From an uncultured Aquimarina sp. (lineage in GTDB: Bacteria > Bacteroidota > Bacteroidia > Flavobacteriales > Flavobacteriaceae): a DNA stretch of 64,000 nt. The stretch's first letter is position 1, and every line of letters begins with the position of its first letter. A program made the position numbers and the translations under genes. Below are positions 9,780-18,325 of the stretch, in pieces. The DNA is taken from positions 87,862 through 151,861 of the forward strand of contig NZ_CANLOZ010000009.1 of the NCBI RefSeq assembly GCF_947492965.1, written 5' to 3'. The notes beneath the pieces are model-generated. The model saw nothing but the letters and a program-made list of their open reading frames with translations, had not been told where the DNA came from and ran no database searches.

Positions 9780-10553
9780 TTATTGCCAGATTTTGATATA
9801 ATCGATTTCAAATTCTTTCGGAAAAATCGAATCGTCAACTTCTGGTCCCCCAAAATTACCACCAATTGCAAGATTAATAATTATATAAAATGGTTTATTA
9901 AAAGGCCATGTTTGATCATTTTTTATTTCTGGGGAAAATGTATAAACCAGTTGGTCATCTAAATAAAATTCTATCTTTTCGGCTGTCCAAATGCACTTAT
10001 ATATATGAAAACCTTCTTCAATACTATAATTAACAGTTTTCTTAGAGTTGATTGTATTTCCATGACTATCTCTAGTATGTAAAGAAGTATAAATCGTATG
10101 AGGTTCCTTACCAACATATTCTAAAATATCTATTTCTCCGCAGTCTGGCCATCCAATTTCATCAATATCTGATCCTAACATCCATACTGCAGGCCATAGA
10201 CCTTGACCGGTAGGTAATTTTGCTTTTACTTCTATAGTACCATACTGAAACTCTATTTTATCCTTAGTAGTTATTCTCGTAGATTTATATACATCTCCTT
10301 TTTTAGTCGCTGTAATAATTAAATTTCCATTTTGTAGTTTGGCATTTTCTCTAGTATAGATTTGCCTTTCATTATTACCCCAACCGCATAAATCGGGACA
10401 ACCGTCCCCTTGTTGATAGTTCCAATAAGATTCATTTAATTCCGTTCCATCAAAATTTTCTTCCCAAATAATAGATTTAGAGTCTTGGCAAGACACCAGG
10501 AAAAGAGAAATAATAATATAGGTTAAGAGATTTTTCAATTTATTTAAGCTCAA
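9780..10553 (-). CDS. Lipoprotein GH16 beta-1,3-glucanase
   Basis: 257 residues, essentially a bare GH16 domain behind a lipoprotein signal (lipobox LVSC, Cys22). The signature GEIDILEY gives E140, D142 and E145 as the catalytic triad, and the CGWGNNERQ segment is typical of laminarinases. A lipid anchor places it in the outer membrane or periplasm, acting on oligosaccharides produced outside. Its start overlaps the end of the GH3 gene by 14 bases, so the two are probably translated together. Confidence 0.92.
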   Translation of the reverse strand: MSLNKLKNLLTYIIISLFLVSCQDSKSIIWEENFDGTELNESYWNYQQGDGCPDLCGWGNNERQIYTRENAKLQNGNLIITATKKGDVYKSTRITTKDKIEFQYGTIEVKAKLPTGQGLWPAVWMLGSDIDEIGWPDCGEIDILEYVGKEPHTIYTSLHTRDSHGNTINSKKTVNYSIEEGFHIYKCIWTAEKIEFYLDDQLVYTFSPEIKNDQTWPFNKPFYIIINLAIGGNFGGPEVDDSIFPKEFEIDYIKIWQ

Positions 10554-12867
10554 AAGTTGATTTCATTGTTTTGTCAGAACTACCACCCACGAAAACTTCA
10601 AATTCTCCAGGTTCGATAATCCAAGTATTTTTATTATCGTAGAAACCAAGCGTTTCCTTTTCTAATTCAAAATTTACTGTTTTCGTTTCTCCTGGTTTTA
10701 ATGAGATTATCTCGAATCCTTTCAGTTCTTTTACAGGTCTCGTAATACTTGCAAAAAGGTCTCTTATATACAATTGTACCACTTCTTTTCCTTCATAATC
10801 TCCAGTATTAGCAAGCTCAATAGACACTAATACTTTTGGATCATTATATGACTGATTTTCTGTAGTAACTTTTAAATTCGAATACTCAAAAGTTGTATAA
10901 CTTAATCCATGACCAAAAGCATAGAGTGGAGAATTCTTTTGATCTGAATAATGTGACCAGAAAACAATATCTGGTGCTGGTTCCGTTGGCCGACCTGTAT
11001 TTTTATAATTATAGTAAATAGGTACTTGCCCAACATTTCTAGGAAATGACATTGGCAATTTACCGCTTGGATTATAATCCCCATATAAAACTTGAGCAAT
11101 AGCGTTTCCACTTTGGGTTCCTAAATGCCAAGCTTCTACAATAGCTGGTATATGTTCATCTGCCCAAGGAATGGCCAAAGGTCTTCCGTTATTTAGCACT
11201 AAAACAATATTCGTATTCACTTTATATATTGCTTCTAGTAATTCTTGTTGAACTCCTGGTAAATCTAGTTCTGTTCTACTTCTACCTTCTCCACTTTGAA
11301 AACCAATTTCACCTAACACCATAACCACCACATCTGCATCTTTAGCAGCTTTTATGGCTTCATTAAACTCACCCTTATCAGTGGTATTAATTTTAGTTTC
11401 GGTAACAAAAGCAGTATTCCCGATAGAAACATCAGCACCTTTTGCATACTTCAAAGAGTTTCCTTTATACTGCTGCATTCCTTCTAAAACGGATATAGCT
11501 GTATTATCATCTGCCGCTATTCGCCAACTTCCTAACGGACTATTTTTATCACTTGCTAATGCACCTATTAAAGCTATTTTTTGTCCTTCTTTCTTAAGAG
11601 GAAGTAATTGATTTTCATTTTTAAGTAATACTATGGATTTTTTGGCTATATCTAGAACAGCATCATTATTTTCTGAACTACCTAATACTTCTTTTTCTCT
11701 TTTTTCATCACAATATTTATAAGGATCTTCAAATAATCCTAGTTCGTACTTGACTCTAAGAATTCTTCGGGCAGCATCGTTAATCAGTTTTTCTTCTACT
11801 TTCCCTTCTTTTACTAAATCTGCAAGATGTTCCACATATAAATAAGATTCCATATCCATATCAGACCCAGCATTCGCAGCTAATTCAGCTGCTTTTTTGC
11901 CATCCTTTGCATATCCATGTGCTATCATTTCGGTAATAGAACCCCAATCGGAAACTATAAAACCTGTAAAATTCCAATCTCCTTTTAAAACATCTCTTTG
12001 CAGCATCTTATTACCCGTAGCAGGAATTCCATTAAGTTCATTAAACGAATTCATAAAAGTCTTTACTCCTGCATCATTAGCAGCTCTAAATGAAGGAAAA
12101 ACAATATTATTTAAGGTAGAAGTACCAATGTCTACGGTATTGTAATCTCTACCAGATTCTGAAAAACCATATCCTGCAAAATGTTTTGCACAAGCAGCTA
12201 TCGTATAGTTAGCAGATAGATCTTCTCCCTGAAAACCTTGCACTCTGGCTACACCTATTTTAGCACCTAAAAACGGATCTTCGCCACCACCTTCCATAAC
12301 TCTTCCCCATCGGGCATCTCTAGAGATATCAATCATTGGTGCAAATGTCCAATTAATTCCTGCTGCGGATGCTTCTAAGGCAGCTACCTCAGCAGACTTT
12401 TTAATTGCTTCCATATCCCAACTTGCAGACTCTGCCAAAGGAATAGGACTCATTGTTTTATATCCGTGTATGACATCAAAACCTATAATTAAAGGAATTC
12501 CTAATCTAGATTCTTCAACAGCAATTTTTTGTACAGCTCTAACATCTTTTACTCCTCGTACATTTAACATAGATCCTACCCAGCCTTTGCGTAAATGTTC
12601 ATACTTCTTAGCAGCAGCACCTTCTTTAGGTTGAGGACCTGTTAGATCCCAGAATCCATTATATTGATTCATTTGTCCTATTTTCTCTTCCAAAGTCATA
12701 ATACCAAGCAAAGAATCTAATTTTGATTCAATAGCTTGATCTAATCCTAAAGAAGTATTTGGACTAGCTTCTGTATTTAAATTCATTGTTTTTTCTGATG
12801 AAGATGTACAGCTCATTATTAATAAACTAGATAGAATCCCTATAAATATGCTACTTCTCTTTTTCAT
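10540..12867 (-). CDS. bglX: GH3 beta-glucosidase, BglX type
   Basis: 775-residue lipoprotein (lipobox MSC near residue 20) that releases glucose from the non-reducing end of beta-glucan oligosaccharides. All GH3 domains are present: the TIM barrel with the nucleophile in VSDWGS (D307), the alpha/beta sandwich with the acid/base glutamate in SGEGRSRTEL (E527), and a C-terminal fibronectin type III domain (PGETKTVNFELE region). The length is normal for the family. It is separated from the upstream GH16 by 195 bases and overlaps the downstream GH16 by 14. It is presumably the final periplasmic step before the symporter. Confidence 0.93.
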   Translation of the reverse strand: MKKRSSIFIGILSSLLIMSCTSSSEKTMNLNTEASPNTSLGLDQAIESKLDSLLGIMTLEEKIGQMNQYNGFWDLTGPQPKEGAAAKKYEHLRKGWVGSMLNVRGVKDVRAVQKIAVEESRLGIPLIIGFDVIHGYKTMSPIPLAESASWDMEAIKKSAEVAALEASAAGINWTFAPMIDISRDARWGRVMEGGGEDPFLGAKIGVARVQGFQGEDLSANYTIAACAKHFAGYGFSESGRDYNTVDIGTSTLNNIVFPSFRAANDAGVKTFMNSFNELNGIPATGNKMLQRDVLKGDWNFTGFIVSDWGSITEMIAHGYAKDGKKAAELAANAGSDMDMESYLYVEHLADLVKEGKVEEKLINDAARRILRVKYELGLFEDPYKYCDEKREKEVLGSSENNDAVLDIAKKSIVLLKNENQLLPLKKEGQKIALIGALASDKNSPLGSWRIAADDNTAISVLEGMQQYKGNSLKYAKGADVSIGNTAFVTETKINTTDKGEFNEAIKAAKDADVVVMVLGEIGFQSGEGRSRTELDLPGVQQELLEAIYKVNTNIVLVLNNGRPLAIPWADEHIPAIVEAWHLGTQSGNAIAQVLYGDYNPSGKLPMSFPRNVGQVPIYYNYKNTGRPTEPAPDIVFWSHYSDQKNSPLYAFGHGLSYTTFEYSNLKVTTENQSYNDPKVLVSIELANTGDYEGKEVVQLYIRDLFASITRPVKELKGFEIISLKPGETKTVNFELEKETLGFYDNKNTWIIEPGEFEVFVGGSSDKTMKSTFELK

Positions 12868-12994
12868 GCTCTTATATTATTGTCCTAGAGGTCATGTAGA
12901 ACTCAACAACAATCATTTGTTTGTATGTCAAATTTAATTCAGACTTGTTTCGTTATAAAAGATCTAAGCCTTTTTTTCATAATCTTTGTTTATA

Positions 12995-13023
12995 GGAAGG
13001 CTATGTGTGGTAAATAGCCTTCC
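12995..13023 (-). terminator. Intercistronic hairpin between GH16 and GH3
   Basis: 10-bp perfect stem (GGAAGGCTAT and complement) with a 9-base loop, 40 bases after the GH16 stop. No strong T-run follows on the minus strand, so it may act as a partial terminator or an mRNA stabiliser that sets different expression of SusCD-proximal and distal genes. Confidence 0.5.
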
Positions 13024-13062
13024 CCACAAAAAACAATTTAAAAACTAACTTTAACTTTAGTT

Positions 13063-14679
13063 TTACTGATAAACCCTTACATAATCAATTTCCATTGTGG
13101 ATTCTACAAAAGCAGGGTCAATAGTTCCTCCAAAAGTTCCTCCCATTGCTACATTTAGTATCAAAAAGAAATCGTTATTATAAAAAGGTAAATTATTAGC
13201 ATATGGAAACGTATGATATACGGTACCGTCTATAGAAAAGACTATTTCCGTTGAGGACCATTCTACGCTATACACATGAAAGTCATTTGATGCACCTGAA
13301 ACAGTAGTTTCTTCAAAAATTGCATTTCCCGCACTATTTCCAGGAAAGTGAAGTGCACTAGAAACAACATCCTGATTATTCCCTACGTGTTCCATAATAT
13401 CAATCTCACCACAATTTGGCCATCCCACTTCGTTAATATTTGCACCTAACATCCATATGGCAGGCCACGTTCCTCCACCTGTTGGTAATTTTGCTCTAAC
13501 ATCTACTCTACCATAGGTAAACTCAAACAAATCTTGTGTTCTTATTCTAGACGATGTATATCCTCCATTTTCTGCTCTCGCTGTAATTTTTAGTACTCCA
13601 TCTTCGACTAAAACATTAGAAGGATCATCGGTATAAGATTGCGACTCTCCATTTCCCCACCCATTATCTCCGGTTCCTAAATCATATGTCCAATTTGCTG
13701 GATTCGGAGCTCCATTAGCATCAAACTCATCTGACCATACTAAAGTATCAAATGGTGGTTCTCCTACATTTCCAGATCCAGAATCTTCTGGAACAAAAAT
13801 ATGATACCATGCTAATTGTCCTCCTCCAAAATCGCTAGAGACATCCTGAATTCCTCGAATACTTAGTTTGTCTGCAGTTAATTCTATTACTTCATATTCT
13901 ACAGCTCCAGACCAGTAAGACATGGTGCTATTTTCTACACTAATAACTCTTTTCCCTTCTTCATTTTCGAAAATAACGAAACTACTATTCGTTGCTATCT
14001 GATCTGTAATATCTCTACATTCATCTACAAACTGAGTTGGAGTATCATTTGGAAAAAACCTCGGAATCTCTGCCCAGTTAATGAAAGTTTGGTTCGCATC
14101 GCCCGTAATTAATTCGAAAGTATAATTATCATTAGCGTCATAACTAAATACCAAAACATCATCATAGAGACATGAATTTAATTGGTTAGGCGAAGCAGAA
14201 AAGAATTCTGGAAAATCATTTGTAATCGGTCCTACTCCAAAATGTCCTCCTACACCGCGGTCCCAAACCCATCTTTTACTTCCGTCTCCACCAATCATTT
14301 GTAATGTTGCTTGATCAATAAATAATCTTACGTCCAAATCCAATTCTATCGTTTGGGAAGAAGAAGTCCCTCCCGTTCCAAAAGCTACCACGGTAATTAA
14401 CACCGAATATTGACCAGATTGTGTATATCTAAAGGTTTGTGATTCTCCTGGCAATACTACTGTGGGTTCCCCGTTTTGCGTAAAGAAAATATGAAAATTC
14501 AACGCATTATCAGCCTGCGGTGTAATAGTTACGTTTCCTGTCTGTCCGTCTTCGATGATTGCATCAATCTGAAGATTAGAAGGTGGAATAATTGCACTGA
14601 GTTCCGAATCATCATCTTGACAACCTACACAAATCACTAATACAATTATTATTACTATTTTTCTATAAATCTGTATCAT
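13063..14679 (-). CDS. Lipoprotein GH16 with PKD-like and glycan-binding-like N-terminal modules
   Basis: 538 residues. A lipoprotein signal (VICVGC, Cys near 20) is followed by a PKD-like domain (about 30-115), a middle module (about 115-300) and a C-terminal GH16 domain (about 312-538) with GEIDIMEH (E425, D427, E430). The middle module contains GVGP, then a C-x-YDD-x-LVF motif and a closing W-Y-H strand. This order matches the tandem repeats at the end of the neighbouring surface glycan-binding protein, so the two probably share a binding fold. It lies 92 bases downstream of that gene and likely acts at the cell surface on incoming laminarin. Confidence 0.9.
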   Translation of the reverse strand: MIQIYRKIVIIIVLVICVGCQDDDSELSAIIPPSNLQIDAIIEDGQTGNVTITPQADNALNFHIFFTQNGEPTVVLPGESQTFRYTQSGQYSVLITVVAFGTGGTSSSQTIELDLDVRLFIDQATLQMIGGDGSKRWVWDRGVGGHFGVGPITNDFPEFFSASPNQLNSCLYDDVLVFSYDANDNYTFELITGDANQTFINWAEIPRFFPNDTPTQFVDECRDITDQIATNSSFVIFENEEGKRVISVENSTMSYWSGAVEYEVIELTADKLSIRGIQDVSSDFGGGQLAWYHIFVPEDSGSGNVGEPPFDTLVWSDEFDANGAPNPANWTYDLGTGDNGWGNGESQSYTDDPSNVLVEDGVLKITARAENGGYTSSRIRTQDLFEFTYGRVDVRAKLPTGGGTWPAIWMLGANINEVGWPNCGEIDIMEHVGNNQDVVSSALHFPGNSAGNAIFEETTVSGASNDFHVYSVEWSSTEIVFSIDGTVYHTFPYANNLPFYNNDFFLILNVAMGGTFGGTIDPAFVESTMEIDYVRVYQ

Positions 14680-14771
14680 TAGATTACCTTTTATTATCTT
14701 TTTATTTTTTCTTTCTAATCCTCTATATCAACTCTAAAAACAACTGATATTTATTTTTTTGATATAAGAGA

Positions 14772-15243
14772 TCAAAGGCGTATTAGTCTGTATTGCCAAA
14801 ATACCCCAGAACCTGCTTCAACAATTACAGACATTGTATTGGTATCTGGGAATGTAACATCATAGGTAATAGCTCCAGGAACTGCTACGTTAGGAAGCTC
14901 TCCTTGATTATTTGCCTTGGCTAAACCTATATAAGCTCCTGTTCCGGTAATCGTTACTGTGCCCGCACTTTGATCATATGCATATGTAGCTGGATTTGAT
15001 CCATCATGAGGTGCGACAGGAGTACCGCAAGCGTCACCTCCGCCTTGCCATCCTTCAATCCATGATTCACCATTTAATACATTACTAAACGTACCATCTT
15101 CACTAAAAACATATAAATCATTATAATAACAAGCTCTTTCTGCAACACAGGCATCATCACAAGCGAACCAACTGGTATCTCCTGGAGCTGGTCCAACCCC
15201 TAAAGCTCCTGCTTCTGGTGCTAGTTTCCATACTCCTTCTATT
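14772..15243 (-). repeat. Tandem repeat unit 2 in the glycan-binding protein
   Basis: Second of two in-frame units with a 483-bp period (161 codons). Its partner is at about 15255-15726. Protein identity is high (about 80% by eye), with the Cys-rich CDDACVAERACYY segment fully conserved. Confidence 0.85.
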
Positions 15244-16829
15244 GGCGTGGTATACGTTTCTCTAATTAATCTATATTGCCAAAACACACCTGCTCCAGAT
15301 TCTACAATGACACTGATTGTATTATTATCTATAAAAGAAATATTATAGGTAATTGAAGAAGGCACTGCTACATTAGGAAGTTCTCCTTGATTATTAGCCT
15401 TTGGTAAACCGATATAAGCGCCAGTTCCATTTACTGTTAATGTTCCTGCTGCCTGATCGTACGTATAGGTTGCCGCATTATTTCCATCATAAGGAGCCAC
15501 AGGTGTTCCACACGCATCACTTCCACCTTGCCATCCCTCTATCCAAGTTTGATCACCAAGTACATTACTAAATGTCCCATCCGTGTCAAACACATATAAG
15601 TCATCATAATAACAAGCTCTTTCAGCAACGCATGCATCATCACAAGCAAACCAACTTGTATCTCCTGGAGCAGGTCCAACACCTAAAGCCCCAGCTTCTG
15701 GTGCTAGTTTCCATACTCCCTCTATACTTGCTGTCATATTTGTTGTTAAGGTAACATCATCAAATAAGTATACAGAATCATCACCTGCTACTCCAAAATC
15801 GAAGAAAATCACCACCTTTTGATATTCATTATTGGTGTCAATTGCACTAAAATCAAACTCTAATTCTTCCCACTCATTAGCTACGGTATTTATAACATCA
15901 ACTTCATAACCAATACTAGCATCTGTTGCATTTTCAACTTTAAGTTTTACTGTAATTCCACTTTTAGGAGCAAATACTTTTACTCTAAATAATTTATTAG
16001 TAGAAAAATCTATTGGGTTTTCTAATTGCAAAAATGTTCCTGCCCATACTTCAGCTCCTGTTGGTTTCGTTAATTGTCCAACTCTGGCACTAGTATTAAT
16101 ATCCAATTGATTAGGATTATCTATAACCTGTGCAGTTGCATTTCCAAAACTTGTAAATCCGTAATTAATAGTAAATGATTCAAAATCTATTGGCAATGTT
16201 ACCGGATCTGTAGCTGCTGTTATGGTTACTAGTTGTGTAGTTTCTGTTGTAGCTGCTCCTGCACCTCTGGCAACTACTCTTACGGTATAATCACCAGGGT
16301 TTTCATAGGTGTGTTCAACCGTTTCACCTGGCATTATTACTGTTGGTTCCTCATTTTCAACATCACCAAAATACACATCAAACAAAGTAGCAAAATCTGC
16401 GCTAGCACTCACTCTTACTATTGCAGGATTAACAGTATCCTGATCTAAGGTTACTACCAAATTTTCTGGTGCTCTGAAAGATACTACTACTACTTGCGAA
16501 AACTCACTAGTAAGTCCAGTTGCTCCAACAGCTACTACTCTAGCAGTATATGTTCCTTCTTGATAAATATGCTCAGCAGTGCTTCCTGGTGATATTACAG
16601 TAGCTTCTTCATTATCCGTATCACCAAAATATATTTCGAAAGTAGAAGCACTTGTAGCACTTGGTGTAATCGAAACCAATCCAGTATCGTCTTGTGTAAT
16701 ATCAAAAACTGCATTTACATTTGTAGGTGCTGATATTCCTTCAAATGCGTAAGAAATATCATCATCATTACATCCAACAAAAATAGATGCAAGTATCGTT
16801 AGTATTGGTATAAATTTTAATAATCTCAT
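14772..16829 (-). CDS. Surface glycan-binding lipoprotein (SusE/F-position) with PKD domains and tandem C-terminal repeats
   Basis: 685 residues with a lipoprotein signal (IFVGC). Two PKD-like domains (about 33-115 and 118-202) carry the repeated motif VxPGxTxEHxYxxxGxYT. A jelly-roll domain (about 207-365) resembles CBM4/9-type sandwiches and ends in YLFDDVTL. Two copies of a 161-residue repeat (368-525 and 528-685) each hold the motif CDDACVAERACYY, so disulfides are likely. No catalytic residues are visible. Lying directly after SusD (20-base gap), it occupies the place of the auxiliary surface glycan-binding protein that hands glucan to SusCD. Which module binds glucan cannot be read from the sequence. 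Confidence 0.85.
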   Translation of the reverse strand: MRLLKFIPILTILASIFVGCNDDDISYAFEGISAPTNVNAVFDITQDDTGLVSITPSATSASTFEIYFGDTDNEEATVISPGSTAEHIYQEGTYTARVVAVGATGLTSEFSQVVVVSFRAPENLVVTLDQDTVNPAIVRVSASADFATLFDVYFGDVENEEPTVIMPGETVEHTYENPGDYTVRVVARGAGAATTETTQLVTITAATDPVTLPIDFESFTINYGFTSFGNATAQVIDNPNQLDINTSARVGQLTKPTGAEVWAGTFLQLENPIDFSTNKLFRVKVFAPKSGITVKLKVENATDASIGYEVDVINTVANEWEELEFDFSAIDTNNEYQKVVIFFDFGVAGDDSVYLFDDVTLTTNMTASIEGVWKLAPEAGALGVGPAPGDTSWFACDDACVAERACYYDDLYVFDTDGTFSNVLGDQTWIEGWQGGSDACGTPVAPYDGNNAATYTYDQAAGTLTVNGTGAYIGLPKANNQGELPNVAVPSSITYNISFIDNNTISVIVESGAGVFWQYRLIRETYTTPIEGVWKLAPEAGALGVGPAPGDTSWFACDDACVAERACYYNDLYVFSEDGTFSNVLNGESWIEGWQGGGDACGTPVAPHDGSNPATYAYDQSAGTVTITGTGAYIGLAKANNQGELPNVAVPGAITYDVTFPDTNTMSVIVEAGSGVFWQYRLIRL
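15255..15726 (-). repeat. Tandem repeat unit 1 in the glycan-binding protein
   Basis: First unit of the pair described at 14772-15243. Confidence 0.85.
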
Positions 16830-16849
16830 TTTCTTATCATTTTATTTTT

Positions 16850-18319
16850 TTAGTATCCTGGATTTTGTTCCCATCTATTTCCTGCTAATTGTATTTCTAT
16901 CAATGGTATTGGAAAAACCTCATGTTTTCCGGTAACGAAACCATCTATTTCTGTAGCTGCGCGTCCTGTTCTTACCAAATCAAAAAAGTGATGCCCTTCT
17001 CCCACTAACTCTACTCTTCTTTCTTGATAGATCGCATCTGTTAACGAAGTTCCTGTAGCAGTTACATCCGCTAGTTGTGCTCTTGTCCTTACTCTATTCA
17101 AATAGGTTTGTGCAATACCATCGTTACTTGGAGATTTTCTGTTATGTGCTTCTGCTGCCATTAATAGAACATCTGCGAAACGAATAGCTCTATAGTTATT
17201 AGGATTGGTAAGATTAGCATCTCCTGTATTCAAATCTCCTTGACGTGCAATGTATTTTCTATTGTAATATCCTGTATGCTCAAAACCTGTAGAAAAAGTA
17301 GCCCCTTGTGCTGCTGCCCAAGCATCAATATCCAGGATAGCAACATCTAACCTTATATCGCCAGCTTCGAAAGCATCTACAACTTCTTGAGTAGGTATAT
17401 TAAAACTAAAACCAGAATCAAATAGTGGTCCTGAATAATTTCTAATTCCATTGAAACCAACTGCTACATTCCCTTCGCTACACTGCAAACAACCAAAACC
17501 TGCTCCTTCGACATCTGTATACTGAACTTCAAAAACGGATTCTATATTATTTTCACCTTCTTGTTCAAAAATAGTATCGTAATCATCCACTAAATCATAT
17601 GGCCCAGCGATTACTAAGTCTAAAACATCTGCCGCTTCACTAAACTTATCCTGAAACAAATAGACTTTACCCAGTAATGCTCTTGCAGCACCTTGTGTTA
17701 CTCTACCGATTTCTGATTGAACTGCCGGTAGATTTTCTGAAGCGAACAACAAATCTTCTTCTATAAGTACGTATACATCTTCTTTTGGAGAGCGATCTAT
17801 TTCAGTTTCTTCTCCAAATAGAATTCTTTTATCTATCGCAAGAGGTACATCTCCAAACCATTTAACCAATTCGAAATAATAATAAGCTCTTAGAAAACGG
17901 GTTTGTGCAATCACCTCTTCTTTTCCCGGAAAATCTGTTTTATCCTGAAACTCCATGATATAATTGGCTCTATTTACTCCAGCATACATCCAATTCCAAA
18001 TATCTCTTAATTGTGCATTTACAGGAGTATGTATCATATCATCTATCTCCTGTATTCCTGGTACATCTGTAGCACTTTCTCCTCCTGCCAATGTATTATC
18101 GGATGCTATCTCACCTAACATGACATTTATGTAAGTAGACTGTAATAGATCATATGCTCCAATTAAAGCACTCTGATAGTCCTCTTCGCTGTTAAAAAAG
18201 TCTTCTGAATTCTCATCTTCTGAAGCTACATCCACAAAATCATCACTACATCCCATAAGAACAGATCCTATTAATACTAGGGACATGATTAATTGTTTGT
18301 GATACTTTATCTTTTTCAT
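16850..18319 (-). CDS. susD: SusD/RagB family glycan-binding outer-membrane lipoprotein
   Basis: 489 residues, lipobox LMGC. The N-terminal half has the SusD helices (EDYQSALIGAYDLLQS, TRFLRAYYYFELVKWFGDVPL, an N-terminal TPR-like segment), and the C-terminal half has the SusD family end motif (YRAIRFADVLLMAAEA, then RRVELVGEGHHFFDLVRTG). SusD closes over the SusC barrel as a lid that binds the oligosaccharide at the cell surface. It starts 6 bases after the susC stop, so the two are one transcript. Substrate is assigned as beta-1,3-glucan only from the neighbouring GH81, GH16 and GH3 genes. Confidence 0.95.
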   Translation of the reverse strand: MKKIKYHKQLIMSLVLIGSVLMGCSDDFVDVASEDENSEDFFNSEEDYQSALIGAYDLLQSTYINVMLGEIASDNTLAGGESATDVPGIQEIDDMIHTPVNAQLRDIWNWMYAGVNRANYIMEFQDKTDFPGKEEVIAQTRFLRAYYYFELVKWFGDVPLAIDKRILFGEETEIDRSPKEDVYVLIEEDLLFASENLPAVQSEIGRVTQGAARALLGKVYLFQDKFSEAADVLDLVIAGPYDLVDDYDTIFEQEGENNIESVFEVQYTDVEGAGFGCLQCSEGNVAVGFNGIRNYSGPLFDSGFSFNIPTQEVVDAFEAGDIRLDVAILDIDAWAAAQGATFSTGFEHTGYYNRKYIARQGDLNTGDANLTNPNNYRAIRFADVLLMAAEAHNRKSPSNDGIAQTYLNRVRTRAQLADVTATGTSLTDAIYQERRVELVGEGHHFFDLVRTGRAATEIDGFVTGKHEVFPIPLIEIQLAGNRWEQNPGY

Positions 18320-18325
18320 GTTTGA

